This document shows, piece after piece, positions 24,446-34,372 of a stretch of 64,000 nt of DNA. Location of the stretch: positions 1 to 64,000 of the forward strand of contig NZ_BAGD01000085.1 in assembly GCF_000308635.1 (NCBI RefSeq), written 5' to 3'. The DNA comes from Nocardia otitidiscaviarum NBRC 14405 (GTDB lineage Bacteria > Actinomycetota > Actinomycetes > Mycobacteriales > Mycobacteriaceae). Position 1 is the first letter of the stretch. Each line of letters begins with the position of its first letter. The notes beneath the pieces are model-generated. The model had not been told where the DNA came from. It saw only the letters and a program-made list of their open reading frames with translations, and ran no database searches. Both the position numbers and the translations under genes were made by a program.

Positions 24446-25171
24446 GTGCCCGAGCTACCCCGTCCGGCGATCGCCGTCGCTCTGCCCGGAACCGGATCCG
24501 ACGCCCACTTCGCCCGGCGTGCGTTCGAAACCGCCTGCGCCGCAGTCGATCTGCCGTTGCACGCGGTCGATCCGGATGCGCGCGGCGTGGTCGCGAGCTA
24601 CCGTGCGGCCCTGGACGCCGCCGCCCGCTCCGGGCCGGTGCTGATCGCCGGAATCTCACTCGGCGCGGCCGTCGCGGCCGACTGGGCCGCACGACATCCG
24701 GACCGCACCGCCGGTGTGGTGGCCGCCCTGCCCGCGTGGACGGGAGCCGACGCCACCGACTGTCCCGCCGCCCGCTCCGCCGCCGCCACCGCCGTCCAGT
24801 TGCGCTCCGACGGAATCGACGCCGTGACCGCCCGCATGCGCGCCTCCAGCCCGGCCTGGCTGGCCGACGCCCTCACCCGCTCCTGGCGCGCCCAGTGGCC
24901 GGAACTGCCGCGCTTCCTCGACGAGGCCGCCGCCTACGGCTGGCCCGAACCGGACCTGCTGGCGCGCGTGACCGCACCGGTCGCGGTGATCGGCGCGGTC
25001 GACGATCCGGTGCATCCGATCACGGTGGCGCAACAGTGGACCGCCCTGCTGCCCCATGGCGAACTGCACCGCATCACCCTGGAAGAACTCGGCGCGGACC
25101 CGAGCGTGCTGGGCCGCCGCGGCGTCCCAGCGCTGCTGCGAACCACCGTGCGCCCCACCACATCGGCGTAA
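24446..25171 (+). CDS. Alpha/beta hydrolase-fold protein (Rv2695-like)
   Basis: About 241 residues with an alpha/beta-hydrolase layout: a first strand and loop AVALPGTGSDAHF, the nucleophile elbow AGISLGAAVAADWAA (Ser in GISLG), and the late strand VAVIGAVDDPVHPITVAQQW with Asp and His in position to complete the triad. It matches the conserved gene Rv2695. The substrate is unknown. GTG 24446 is chosen from the promoter spacing; GTG 24428 is an alternative in the same frame. It converges on the DUF3710 gene across a strong hairpin. Confidence 0.82.
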   Translation: MPELPRPAIAVALPGTGSDAHFARRAFETACAAVDLPLHAVDPDARGVVASYRAALDAAARSGPVLIAGISLGAAVAADWAARHPDRTAGVVAALPAWTGADATDCPAARSAAATAVQLRSDGIDAVTARMRASSPAWLADALTRSWRAQWPELPRFLDEAAAYGWPEPDLLARVTAPVAVIGAVDDPVHPITVAQQWTALLPHGELHRITLEELGADPSVLGRRGVPALLRTTVRPTTSA

Positions 25172-25205
25172 CCCTTCCCACGGTCACTGTGCCCGATATC
25201 GCAAT

Positions 25206-25234
25206 CGGCCCGCTCACCGTCGGTGAGCGGGCCG
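25206..25234. terminator. Bidirectional hairpin terminator
   Basis: A perfect 13-bp stem (CGGCCCGCTCACC) with a 3-base loop lies between the convergent hydrolase and DUF3710 genes. There is no U-tract in either direction, as is usual in actinobacteria. Confidence 0.75.
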
Positions 25235-25268
25235 TATCACACTGCGTCCGTTACTTGTTCGGGGCCGT

Positions 25269-26165
25269 TCAGCCGTTCAACCCCAGCTGCTGCATGGCCG
25301 AACCCTCGGCACCGCGGCGCGGCTGGTCCGGCTCGGTCGGCGCGATCACCGGATGCTGCCCGGTGTTCATGGCCGCCATCTGCGCCGCCACCGCCTGCTG
25401 CTGCGCCGCCAGCTGCTGCTGGTGGGCGGCGGCGAGCTGATCCGCGAGCTCCTGCGGCAGCACCACCGGCAGCGGTTCGCGCACCGGCAGCGGCTCGTCG
25501 CCGCGCCGGACGATCGTCTCGCCCAGAATCGCCCGCGCCGCCGCCACCAGGGGCTGGCCCTCATCGGCCGCGCCGGAGGGACCGGCCGCGACCAGGCGAA
25601 CCATCCAGCGGTGGCCGTCCACGCCGATGAAGCGCAGATCCGCGCCCTGGGTCACCGCGTGCAGCTCACGACCCCAGGGCCCCTGCTGGACGGATACCTG
25701 CGCGCCGTCCTTGCGCAGCGTGTCCGCCAGATCGGCCGCCACCGACCGCCACTGCCCCGGCGACTTGGGCGCTGCGTAGGCGGCGACGGTGATACGACCG
25801 TGCTGAGTGGCCAGGTGCACCGCCTGCGGGCTGCCCTCGGGGGTCATCTCCACCTGGAGCTGGCCGCCCGGCGGCACCGGCACGATCACCGAGCCGAGAT
25901 CGAGGCGCTGATCGGCGACCTTCGCCAGCAACTCGGACACGTCGTCGTAGTCGTAGGGCCCGGTGCGCTCGGCGAAGTGGGCCGCGGCATCGTCGTAGCC
26001 GCTGTCGGCCTCGTCCGCGTACTCGTCGTCGTAGTCGGCGTCCCGATAGTCGGCGTCCTGGTAGTCGGTGTCCCGATACTCGGACTCGTCGTAGTCGATG
26101 TACTCGTCGTCGAACCGCTCCTCGGGTTCTCTGTCGGAGCGCTTTCTCTTCCGTCCGAACACCAT
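25269..26165 (-). CDS. DUF3710 family protein (Rv2696c-like)
   Basis: This 298-residue conserved actinobacterial protein of unknown function opens with a basic FGRKRKRSD. A Tyr/Asp-rich acidic stretch of short repeats follows (YRDTDYQDADYRDADYDDEY), then the conserved domain with LDLGSVIVPVPPGGQLQVEM and PKSPGQWRSVAADLADTL. The last 60 residues are Gln/Ala-rich. I chose ATG 26165 because AAGGAGG ends 7 bases before it, while the ATG at 26171 is only 1 base from that site. The dut stop overlaps this start region, so the two are coupled. Confidence 0.88.
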   Translation of the reverse strand: MVFGRKRKRSDREPEERFDDEYIDYDESEYRDTDYQDADYRDADYDDEYADEADSGYDDAAAHFAERTGPYDYDDVSELLAKVADQRLDLGSVIVPVPPGGQLQVEMTPEGSPQAVHLATQHGRITVAAYAAPKSPGQWRSVAADLADTLRKDGAQVSVQQGPWGRELHAVTQGADLRFIGVDGHRWMVRLVAAGPSGAADEGQPLVAAARAILGETIVRRGDEPLPVREPLPVVLPQELADQLAAAHQQQLAAQQQAVAAQMAAMNTGQHPVIAPTEPDQPRRGAEGSAMQQLGLNG

Positions 26166-26167
26166 CG

Positions 26168-26668
26168 TCATGCCTCCTTGCCGGTCGCCACGCCCGCCCC
26201 ACCGGACCCCTCGGACAGGCTCGCGTGCCCTCCGCTCGATCCGTATCCTCCCGCGCCCCGAGCGGTGTCGTCGAGCTGCTCCACCTCGACGAAGTCGACC
26301 AGCTCCACCCGCTGCACCAGCAACTGGGCGATGCGGTCACCGCGCCGGAGCTCGATGGGGGTACGCACATCATGATTGATGAGGCACACCTTGATCTCGC
26401 CGCGGTACCCGGCGTCGACCGTGCCGGGGGTGTTGACAACGGAGAGGCCGTGCTTGGCGGCCAGTCCGGACCGCGGATGGATGAGCCCCACGGTGCCCAT
26501 CGGGAGAGCGACGGCGATCCCGGTGCCGACGAGCACCCGCTCCCCGGGTTCGATGATGACGTCCTCTGTGGTGCACAGGTCCACACCCGCGTCGCCGGCG
26601 TGGGCACGCGTGGGTACGGGGATGCCGGGATCGAGCCGCAGCAACGGAATAGGTGGAATACCGGTCAC
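26168..26668 (-). CDS. dut: dUTP diphosphatase (dUTPase)
   Basis: Trimeric dUTPase hydrolyses dUTP to dUMP and pyrophosphate, keeping uracil out of DNA and feeding thymidylate synthesis. All motifs are present: 1 is AHAGDAGVDL, 2 is HPRSGLAAKHGL, 3 is NTPGTVDAGYRGE, 4 is RRGDRIAQLL and 5 is RGAGGYGSSGG. At 166 residues it is slightly longer than the 154 of M. tuberculosis Rv2697c because of the C-terminal tail. GTG 26668 lies 8 bases after TAGGCT (26677-26682), so a near-leaderless transcript is likely. It is upstream of and coupled to the DUF3710 gene. Confidence 0.97.
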   Translation of the reverse strand: MTGIPPIPLLRLDPGIPVPTRAHAGDAGVDLCTTEDVIIEPGERVLVGTGIAVALPMGTVGLIHPRSGLAAKHGLSVVNTPGTVDAGYRGEIKVCLINHDVRTPIELRRGDRIAQLLVQRVELVDFVEVEQLDDTARGAGGYGSSGGHASLSEGSGGAGVATGKEA

Positions 26669-26708
26669 GTATGCCGAGCCTACGCGTTCCGAGCCGCACC
26701 CCTTGACC

Positions 26709-26714
26709 TAGTCT
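26709..26714 (+). promoter_or_regulatory. -10 element TAGTCT, leaderless arrangement
   Basis: TAGTCT is followed by six bases and GTG 26721. No ribosome site is present. Confidence 0.6.
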
Positions 26715-26720
26715 GGGGTC

Positions 26721-27221
26721 GTGTCCGACCAGCTCCCGTCACAGGTGACCATGGAACAGCAGCAGACCGCGACCCTCTACCGCGAGCGCCTCTGGGTGCC
26801 GCTGTGGTGGTGGCCGGCCGGCTTCCTCGTGGCCGGGCTGCTGGCCGCCGAAATCCACATGGGCGCACCGGGATTGCGGGCATGGCTGCCCTACGCGGTG
26901 CTGTTCCCGATAGTGGTGTGGGTGCTGCTGTGGTTTTCGCGACACCGCGTGGAGGTGACGCGCGACGCGGCCGGGGTGCCGGAACTACGCGCGGACCGGG
27001 CGCATCTGCCCGCATCGTTCGTGGCGCGGGCGGCGGCGGTGCCCGCCAGCGCGAAGAGCGCGGCACTGGGCCGGCAGCTCGACCCGGCCGCCTATGTCCA
27101 GCATCGGGCCTGGATCGGCCCCATGGTGCTGCTGGTGCTGGACGACCCCGACGACCCGACGCCGTACTGGCTGGTCAGTACGCGTCGGCCCGACAAGGTC
27201 TTGGCAGCGCTCGGTCGATGA
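26721..27221 (+). CDS. DUF3093 membrane protein (Rv2698-like)
   Basis: The 166-residue protein has a short polar N-terminus (TLYRERLWVPLWWWPAGFL) leading into two transmembrane helices, then a soluble domain with PASFVARAAAVPASAKSAAL and MVLLVLDDPDDPTPYWLVST near the end. This is the DUF3093 layout and the position of Rv2698 beside dut. Function is unknown. The GTG start is fixed by the leaderless promoter. A degraded echo of its last codons occurs about 120 bases downstream. Confidence 0.88.
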   Translation: MSDQLPSQVTMEQQQTATLYRERLWVPLWWWPAGFLVAGLLAAEIHMGAPGLRAWLPYAVLFPIVVWVLLWFSRHRVEVTRDAAGVPELRADRAHLPASFVARAAAVPASAKSAALGRQLDPAAYVQHRAWIGPMVLLVLDDPDDPTPYWLVSTRRPDKVLAALGR

Positions 27222-27445
27222 CCCCCGTCGGCCGGGCCGCGCTGGTGGACCCGGCAGGTCGTGCGGGGCTCGGTCGAACCCCTGCCGCGTCGGGCCACGC
27301 CGAGTGGGCCCCGACAAGGTCGTGCAGCGCTGGTCACAGTGGACCTGGGCTGGTCGAGCCGCGCTGCGGAACTCGACACGGTCCTGACCGCGCTCGGCCG
27401 TCCGAGCGCGGACTCCAATTCCCCTCGCCGAACAGTGTCCGGCTC
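27222..27445. repeat. Non-coding spacer with degraded copy of the DUF3093 gene end
   Basis: The end of the DUF3093 gene (27190-27217) includes CCCGACAAGGTCTTGGCAGC. A near copy, CCCGACAAGGTCGTGCAGCG, occurs at about 27313-27340. Flanking GC-rich phrases also recur. It looks like a decayed local duplication between two convergent genes; no gene is seen in it. Confidence 0.4.
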
Positions 27446-27748
27446 TCAGGCCGCGCAATCCATGCAGATCAGCTGGCCACCGTGCTCCTCGGCCAGTCGG
27501 CTGCGGTGGTGCACCAGGAAACAGCTCGAGCAGGTGAACTCGTCGGCCTGCTTCGGGATCACCCGGACCGAGAGCACTTCCTCGGACAGGTCCGCGCCGG
27601 GAAGCTCGAACGACTCCGCGGTGTCGGACTCGTCGATATCCACGACAGCGGACGCGGCCTCGTTGCGGCGAGCCTTCAGCTCCTCCAGCGAGTCCTCCGA
27701 CACTTCGTCGGTCTCGCTGCGCCGCGGTGCGTCATAGTCGGTTGCCAT
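27446..27748 (-). CDS. DUF4193 family protein (Rv2699c-like)
   Basis: This 100-residue acidic protein starts MATDYDAPRRSETDEVSED. It ends with a zinc-ribbon-like pair of cysteine knuckles, FTCSSCFLVHHRSRL and LICMDCAA. It is the same length as Rv2699c and in the same place beside cei. The family is restricted to actinobacteria and its function is unknown. Metal binding by the four Cys is inference. It is transcribed away from cei. Confidence 0.92.
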   Translation of the reverse strand: MATDYDAPRRSETDEVSEDSLEELKARRNEAASAVVDIDESDTAESFELPGADLSEEVLSVRVIPKQADEFTCSSCFLVHHRSRLAEEHGGQLICMDCAA

Positions 27749-28115
27749 GTCGTCTTCCCCTCGTCCTTACTCCGTATATCCCGGACCGACGCACTTCTCA
27801 CCGACCCCCTGGAGGGGAATCGGATCGGGGTGCACCGCCCCGCCCGTGGTGTACGTCACGACGCACACCGGTCACTGACCGGTCCGGACCCGGTGGATCC
27901 GTCCCTGATCGCGCTCGGTCAACGCAGGACATGCCCTTGTTGTTCCCGAAATCGCACCCCCGATTCACCTCGGATGATCCGATCTGGCCGCCAGACAATA
28001 GCGGACCCCACGACAAAAGTCGCAATCAAAACACACACGAGTCGAAACTGAGGGGCAATCGTCACCGTTGCTGAAACTCGCCGAGACCTTCCGCACCGTG
28101 AGCGAGACCTTTTCG
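27749..28115. other. Divergent regulatory region between DUF4193 and cei
   Basis: No gene is seen. Stretches near 27930-28080 are AT-richer than the surroundings, as expected of promoters. A possible - strand -10 for the DUF4193 gene lies near 27770. Confidence 0.4.
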
Positions 28116-28121
28116 TAGAGT
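28116..28121 (+). promoter_or_regulatory. cei -10 element TAGAGT, leaderless arrangement
   Basis: TAGAGT is followed by six bases and GTG 28128, which selects this start over the GTG at 28122. Confidence 0.55.
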
Positions 28122-28127
28122 GTGAGG

Positions 28128-28802
28128 GTGGTTTCACTGATCACTCGAGGCACCGCGACCGATTCCGAGGGCCGACCCTTCATCCGACGCCGCTGGGAAC
28201 CGTGGGCGGCGCTGGTGGGTGCGCTCGCCGTGATCTGCCTGCTCGTCTGGTGGGGCGCGCTCACCCGCGACGCGCGCGACTCCGGCGCCATGAGCTGCAA
28301 CTCCCCCAGCCCCGCGCAGAGCACCGACGCCCCCGCGGCGACCGAACTGGGTCAGCGGGTGTCCCCCTCGCGGCTGCGGGATGTGGAACCGGCGGCACTG
28401 GCCCAGACCAAGGTCCGCGTACTCAACGCCAACGGCCAGCGCGGCCAGGCCACCCATGTGGCCTCGCAGCTCAGCGATCTCGGATTCGCGCCCGCGGCAG
28501 AGGCTTTCGGTAACGATACGGTGTACGTGAACGGCGATCTGGAGTGCAGCGGGCAGATCCGCTACGGCGTGAACGGCCGCGCGGCCGCCGCCTCCGTGCA
28601 GTTGGTGGCGCCCTGCGCCGAACTCATCGAGGACCAGCGCACCGACGAGAGCGTGGACCTGGTGCTCGGCTCGCTGTTCCGCGACGTGCGGCCCAGCACC
28701 GACGCCGAGGAGGTGTTGCGTTCGCTGAAGAATCCGGCACCCGGCAGCGAACCGGCCATCGACCCGGCCCTGCTCGACGCCGCCCGGACGGCCAAGTGCT
28801 GA
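28128..28802 (+). CDS. cei: Envelope integrity protein Cei
   Basis: About 224 residues: a cytoplasmic N-terminus, one transmembrane helix (WAALVGALAVICLLVWWGAL), and an extracytoplasmic LytR_C-like domain (TKVRVLNANGQRGQATHVAS, LSDLGFAPAAEAFG). Rv2700/Cei contributes to cell-envelope integrity in M. tuberculosis. Four Cys in the outer part (SCNSPS, LECSGQ, APCAEL, AKC at the end) could form disulfides. It is upstream of and convergent with suhB, separated by a strong terminator. Confidence 0.9.
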   Translation: MVSLITRGTATDSEGRPFIRRRWEPWAALVGALAVICLLVWWGALTRDARDSGAMSCNSPSPAQSTDAPAATELGQRVSPSRLRDVEPAALAQTKVRVLNANGQRGQATHVASQLSDLGFAPAAEAFGNDTVYVNGDLECSGQIRYGVNGRAAAASVQLVAPCAELIEDQRTDESVDLVLGSLFRDVRPSTDAEEVLRSLKNPAPGSEPAIDPALLDAARTAKC

Positions 28803-28850
28803 CCTGAGTTCTCCGAACCTGCCGCCCGGTGGGTTGTCCAGCCCGATCGA

Positions 28851-28884
28851 CGTGGGGCCGTGAACCGTGGTTCACGGCCCCACG
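28851..28884. terminator. Bidirectional hairpin terminator
   Basis: Perfect 15-bp arms, CGTGGGGCCGTGAAC and its complement, flank a CGTG loop. It lies between the convergent cei and suhB genes. Confidence 0.75.
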
Positions 28885-28957
28885 CCTGTCCGGCGCCCCA
28901 GCCGTGCGATACAGCGCCCCAGCCGTCCCCGTGCCGCCGTCAGCCGCCCGGTATGCC

Positions 28958-29920
28958 TCAGCTCTCCGGAATGGCCTCGGTCGCGCCCAGCTCCTCCAGC
29001 AGCCCGAACAGCTCGTCGGCGATGCCCGGCGCGGCGGCGACCGTCAGCGCGCCCTCGGCACCGGACGCCTCGGGAGCCGGAAGGCGCAGGCGCGCACCGG
29101 CTTCCGCCGCGATGAGCGCTCCCGCGGCCCAGTCCCAGAGATTTAAACCGTGTTCGTAGTGGGCGTCCACGCGCCCCTCGGCGACCATGCACAGATCCAG
29201 CGCGGCCGCCCCGACACGTCGAATGTCGCGAATATGCGGCAGCAGTTCGGCGATCAGCCGCCCCTGCCGGGTGCGGCGGTGGCGCGCGTAGGCGAAGCCG
29301 GTGGCCACCAGCGACATGGCGGCGCTGTCCACGGCATTGCAGCGCAAGGGGATCGGGTCCGCACCGGGTTCGAGCCGGTGCGCGCCCTGCCCCAGCCCCG
29401 CGCTGTAGATCACCTCGTGCGCCACGTCGGCCACCGCTCCCGCCAGCGAACGCCCGTCCCGCATGGCCGCCACCGAGACGGCGTAGGCCGGGATGCCGTA
29501 GAGGAAGTTCACGGTGCCGTCGATGGGGTCCACCACCCAGTGCACGGCGTCGCCGTCGAGTGAGCCGCCGCCCTCCTCCCCCACCACGCGATCGTGTGGG
29601 CGCAGTTCGGCCAGCAGTTTGCGAACCAACTGTTCGGTCTCGGTATCCACGACGGTGACCGGATCGGTCGGCGTGCTCTTGGCCTGCACGGCGTCCGATT
29701 CGCGGGCGTGCGGTCCGAAGACCTCGGGGCGGCGGGAGCGCACGTGCGCGGCGGCGGTTTCGGCCAGAAGTACCGCTACACGGCGCAGTTCGGCGATATC
29801 GGTCCCATCGGGGCCGTCGGTGGTGTTCGATGCGGTCGAAGTGAAGGTCGAAGTGGAAGTCGAAGTGAAATCGGAGTCCGGCACGCATCCATCGCAGCAC
29901 AGATCCGGCGAAACGCGCAT
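28958..29920 (-). CDS. suhB: Inositol-1-monophosphatase family protein
   Basis: The metal and phosphate motifs of the family are clear: VGEEGGG, VVDPIDGTVNFLYGIP, and WDWAAGALIAAEAGA near the C-terminus. The enzyme dephosphorylates inositol 1-phosphate, needed for phosphatidylinositol and its mannosides in this group. It corresponds to Rv2701c. The start is uncertain. ATG 29920 gives an extra N-terminus with a Thr-Ser dipeptide run (encoded by 6-base repeats near 29843-29875) that homologues lack; a GTG 36 bases further in (29884) is possible. It is divergent from ppgK. Confidence 0.9.
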   Translation of the reverse strand: MRVSPDLCCDGCVPDSDFTSTSTSTFTSTASNTTDGPDGTDIAELRRVAVLLAETAAAHVRSRRPEVFGPHARESDAVQAKSTPTDPVTVVDTETEQLVRKLLAELRPHDRVVGEEGGGSLDGDAVHWVVDPIDGTVNFLYGIPAYAVSVAAMRDGRSLAGAVADVAHEVIYSAGLGQGAHRLEPGADPIPLRCNAVDSAAMSLVATGFAYARHRRTRQGRLIAELLPHIRDIRRVGAAALDLCMVAEGRVDAHYEHGLNLWDWAAGALIAAEAGARLRLPAPEASGAEGALTVAAAPGIADELFGLLEELGATEAIPES

Positions 29921-30025
29921 TAGGCTTGTCGGGCACGACACAGCTCATACGCCGGTGCAGGACGCGATGTGGCGGGCGACCACGATGGTGTACCGGCTTA
30001 TCAGGAGAGAACGAGGAGAGTCGTC

Positions 30026-30784
30026 ATGTCCGCTCGGGGGCACGCGTTCGGCATCGATATCGGTGGCAGTGGGGTGAAGGGAGCCGCGGTGGATCTCACC
30101 GACGGCGAACTGGTCCACGAGCGCATCAAGATTCCGACGCCGCAGCCGTCCACCCCGAACGCCGTCGCCGAGGCGGTGGCGAAGCTGGTCGCCCAGGCCG
30201 GATGGGAGGGACCGGTCGGCATCACCCTGCCGAGCGTGGTGATCGGCGGCATCGCCCGCACCGCCGCCAATATCGACCGGAACTGGATCGGCACCGACGC
30301 CCGCGCCCTGTTCTCCGCGGCGCTGGGCGGCCGTGAGGTCACCGTGCTCAACGACGCCGACGCCGCCGGACTCGCCGAGGACCGCTACGGCGCGGCGAAG
30401 GAACTGACCGGTCTGGTGGTGCTGCTCACCTTCGGCACCGGTATCGGATCGGCGGTGATGTACAACGGCGTGTTGATGCCCAACTCCGAACTCGGACACG
30501 TCGAGGTCGGCGGCCAAGAGGCCGAGCATCTCGCCGCCGCGTCGATCAAGGATCGGCTCGGCCTGACCTACCCGCAGTGGGCCGAGGAGGTGAGCAAGGT
30601 GCTGGTCACCCTGGAGAATCTGTTCTGGCCGAATGTCTTCGTGGCGGGCGGCGGGATCAGTCGGGATTACGAGCAGTGGATCCCGTTGCTGACCAACAGA
30701 ACCCCCGTGGTGGCGGCCGATTTGAAGAACACCGCGGGCATCGTCGGAGCCGCCATGGCCGTCGATGCCGGTATCGCACCGTAA
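30026..30784 (+). CDS. ppgK: Polyphosphate glucokinase
   Basis: This ROK-fold kinase phosphorylates glucose with polyphosphate or ATP. Motifs are GIDIGGSGVKGAAVDL (phosphate 1), VTVLNDADAAGLAEDRYGA, LLTFGTGIGSAV (phosphate 2), and FVAGGGISRDYEQW with NTAGIVGAAMA at the end. The 252 residues are close to Rv2702. ATG 30026 has GAGGAGAG five bases upstream. It lies upstream of sigA with a 146-base gap holding a likely sigA promoter. Confidence 0.96.
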   Translation: MSARGHAFGIDIGGSGVKGAAVDLTDGELVHERIKIPTPQPSTPNAVAEAVAKLVAQAGWEGPVGITLPSVVIGGIARTAANIDRNWIGTDARALFSAALGGREVTVLNDADAAGLAEDRYGAAKELTGLVVLLTFGTGIGSAVMYNGVLMPNSELGHVEVGGQEAEHLAAASIKDRLGLTYPQWAEEVSKVLVTLENLFWPNVFVAGGGISRDYEQWIPLLTNRTPVVAADLKNTAGIVGAAMAVDAGIAP

Positions 30785-30802
30785 GCAGCCAGGTTCGATC
30801 GT

Positions 30803-30808
30803 TACAAT
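30803..30808 (+). promoter_or_regulatory. Putative sigA promoter -10 TACAAT
   Basis: TACAAT would start a transcript near 30815 with a ~115-base leader. That leader contains two short GC hairpins (30819-30835 and 30843-30857). No good -35 is seen. Confidence 0.4.
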
Positions 30809-30930
30809 GGAACAAGCCCGGCGGTGAGCCGGAAAGCCAACCCGGCGATTGCCGGAACCCCCGACCGAACCGCTCCGCCGGATGACCACTCTGGCGTGAC
30901 GCCGCACGAAACCGTCACGAAAGGGCGTAC

Positions 30931-32346
<1,416 letters not shown>

Positions 32347-32354
32347 CGATCACC

Positions 32355-32394
32355 GAGATCGGGCCGCCGAGCATCTGCTCGGCGGCCCGATCTC
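32355..32394 (+). terminator. sigA terminator
   Basis: A perfect 19-bp stem (GAGATCGGGCCGCCGAGCA and complement) with a 2-base loop lies 8 bases after the sigA stop. Only TTT follows it. Confidence 0.85.
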
Positions 32395-32604
32395 TTTGCG
32401 GTTCAACAGATCTCGCAGTGCGGGTGGAGGGCCGAGAGCTCAGGGACTGGTAACGCGGGGTCGCCGGACAGCGTATCGCTGAGCTGCGGCACCCGGCGGA
32501 GACTCCTCATCGTGGGTATCGTCGCGTGCCCGACGACTGCGTGTCCCGACGGAACCGTCGAGGGATATCGGTCGCGTCGACTCCGAATCGCCGCCGCATC
32601 GGGC

Positions 32605-32610
32605 TACCGT
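32605..32610 (+). promoter_or_regulatory. -10 element TACCGT, leaderless arrangement
   Basis: TACCGT is followed by six bases and ATG 32617. This selects ATG 32617 over earlier in-frame starts. Confidence 0.55.
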
Positions 32611-32616
32611 CAGATC

Positions 32617-33120
32617 ATGGACGCGACAGCGCTGCGCGCCGCCCAGGCGCCGCTGAAAGAGCGATACCGTCAGGACCCCGCCTCCGCGCGCACTCCGCTG
32701 CGCGCGACGGGCCGGATCGCTTCGCCGGGGGTCACGTTCGATGTCGGCCAGTTCGCCGGAGTGAGTCGCGCGGGTTTGCACCGCGCCACCGTCGGTGATG
32801 GATCGGATGCGTGCTCGGGCGACATGTTGCTCAAAGCAGTGCTCGCCTGCGCGGGTGTGACGCTGCATTCGGTCGCGACGGCGTCCGGTGTACGACTGCA
32901 TTCGGTGGAGGGGCGTGCCGAGAGCTGCTTCGACGCCCGTGGCACATTGGGTGTCGATCGTGAGGCGCCGATCGGCGTTCAGGATCTGGTGCTCACCTTC
33001 ACCGTCGACACCGATGCCGACGATGACGCCCTGGCCCGGCTCGCCACGCTCACCGAGCGCTATTGCGCGGTGGGGAGGTCGCTCGCCGTGCCGCCGTCGA
33101 TCGTGGTGCGTCGACCCTGA
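32617..33120 (+). CDS. OsmC family protein
   Basis: The 167-residue OsmC/Ohr-fold protein carries the two redox Cys in their usual setting: one in SDACSGDMLLKAVL and one in LACAGVTL. Family members reduce organic hydroperoxides with a thiol cofactor as head-to-tail dimers. Both Cys fall within a 13-residue stretch, tighter than in classical Ohr or OsmC proteins, so it belongs to the broad OsmC-like group and peroxidase activity is not assured. The start follows the leaderless promoter. Confidence 0.85.
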   Translation: MDATALRAAQAPLKERYRQDPASARTPLRATGRIASPGVTFDVGQFAGVSRAGLHRATVGDGSDACSGDMLLKAVLACAGVTLHSVATASGVRLHSVEGRAESCFDARGTLGVDREAPIGVQDLVLTFTVDTDADDDALARLATLTERYCAVGRSLAVPPSIVVRRP

Positions 33121-33178
33121 CACCCAACCGCTTCGGCCAATACTGGAGGCCCGGGACGTTGCCTCACCCCGAGCCGCG

Positions 33179-34354
33179 CTACCGACCGGCAGCCAGTACG
33201 GCCGCGAGACCTTCTCGCAGATCCTCGACGAAATACTCGGGTACCTCCAGCGACGGGAAGTGTCCCCCGGTGCCGGGTTCGGTCCATCGAACGATCCGCC
33301 GGAAGCGCTGCTGTGCCCAAGGGCGCGGGCACTTCTCGATATCGCGGGGATACACCGTGATCGCCGACGGGACGTCGACGCGCAGTTCGGGGTCGAGCGA
33401 GTTGTGGCTCTCGTAGTAGATGCGGGCCGCAGACGCGCCGGTCCGGGTCAGCCAGTAGAGGGTGACGTCGTCAAGGATTCTGTCCCGGGAGATCGCCTCG
33501 AAGGGGCTGTCCTCGGTATCGGTCCACTCGGCGAATTTGTCGAGAATCCAGGCGAGCAGGCCGACCGGTGAGTCGACGAGCGAGTAGCCGATGGTCTGCG
33601 GGCGCGCCGCCTGTTGCTTCGCGTACGCCGCGCGGCGGCTGCCCCAGAAGTCGCGGGTTTCCTCGGTCCAGGCGCGCTCGGTCGCGGTCAGCCCGTCCGT
33701 GGTCAGTCCGGGCGGTGCCTGCGGGGTCACGGTGTGGATGCCGAGAACGTGGTCGGGGAATCTGCCGCCGAGGACCGTGGTGATCACTCCGCCCCAGTCG
33801 CCGCCGTGGGCCACGAATTCGCGGTAGCCGAGTCTGCCCATCAGTTCCACCCATGCGGCAGCGATCTTTTCGATTCCCCAGCCGGTGGTGGCGGGCTTGT
33901 CGCTGTAGCCGAATCCCGGCAGCGACGGGACCACGACGTGAAATGCGGGAGCCGCAACGTCTTTCGGTTCCGCCAGCTCGTCCACCACGTCGACGAACTC
34001 GGCGATACTGCCGGGCCACCCGTGCGTGATGATCAGCGGGGTGGCGTCCGTACGTGTGGATCGGCGGTGCAGGAAATGGACACGAATACCGTCGATGGTC
34101 GTGCGGAACTGGCCGATCCGGTTGAGGCGCGCTTCGAACGAGCGCCAGTCGTATCCGGTGCGCCAGTAGTTCACCAGATCGACGAGATCCGCGAGGGGCA
34201 CGCCCTGGTCCCATCGCCGTGGGTCGGGCGCGGGGCGATGGACCGTCTCGGGTTCCGGCAGCCGCGCTGCGGCCAACCGCGCGCGCAGATCGTCGAGTTC
34301 GGCATCGGGTGCGTGGGCTTCGAATGCCTGTACATCGCTGGTCGGTCGGGGCAT
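33179..34354 (-). CDS. Epoxide hydrolase with EHN N-terminal domain
   Basis: This 391-residue microsomal-type epoxide hydrolase has an N-terminal EHN domain (about 10-120, with WDQGVPLADLVDLVNYWRTG). An alpha/beta-hydrolase domain follows, with oxyanion loop THGWPGSIAEF, the nucleophile Asp in HGGDWGGVI, and the terminal His in GGHFPSLEVPE. It opens epoxides to diols. ATG 34354 has AGGAGG four bases before it. It is divergent from a CGNR regulator; its -10 (TACGAT, 34369-34374 on the - strand) abuts a palindromic operator, so the regulator probably represses it. Confidence 0.92.
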   Translation of the reverse strand: MPRPTSDVQAFEAHAPDAELDDLRARLAAARLPEPETVHRPAPDPRRWDQGVPLADLVDLVNYWRTGYDWRSFEARLNRIGQFRTTIDGIRVHFLHRRSTRTDATPLIITHGWPGSIAEFVDVVDELAEPKDVAAPAFHVVVPSLPGFGYSDKPATTGWGIEKIAAAWVELMGRLGYREFVAHGGDWGGVITTVLGGRFPDHVLGIHTVTPQAPPGLTTDGLTATERAWTEETRDFWGSRRAAYAKQQAARPQTIGYSLVDSPVGLLAWILDKFAEWTDTEDSPFEAISRDRILDDVTLYWLTRTGASAARIYYESHNSLDPELRVDVPSAITVYPRDIEKCPRPWAQQRFRRIVRWTEPGTGGHFPSLEVPEYFVEDLREGLAAVLAAGR

Positions 34355-34372
34355 GAGACCTCCTAGCCATCG

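Noticed and set aside
30785..30930. Riboswitch upstream of sigA
   Set aside because: Two short GC hairpins exist, but no known riboswitch core and no terminator-like alternative pairing were seen.
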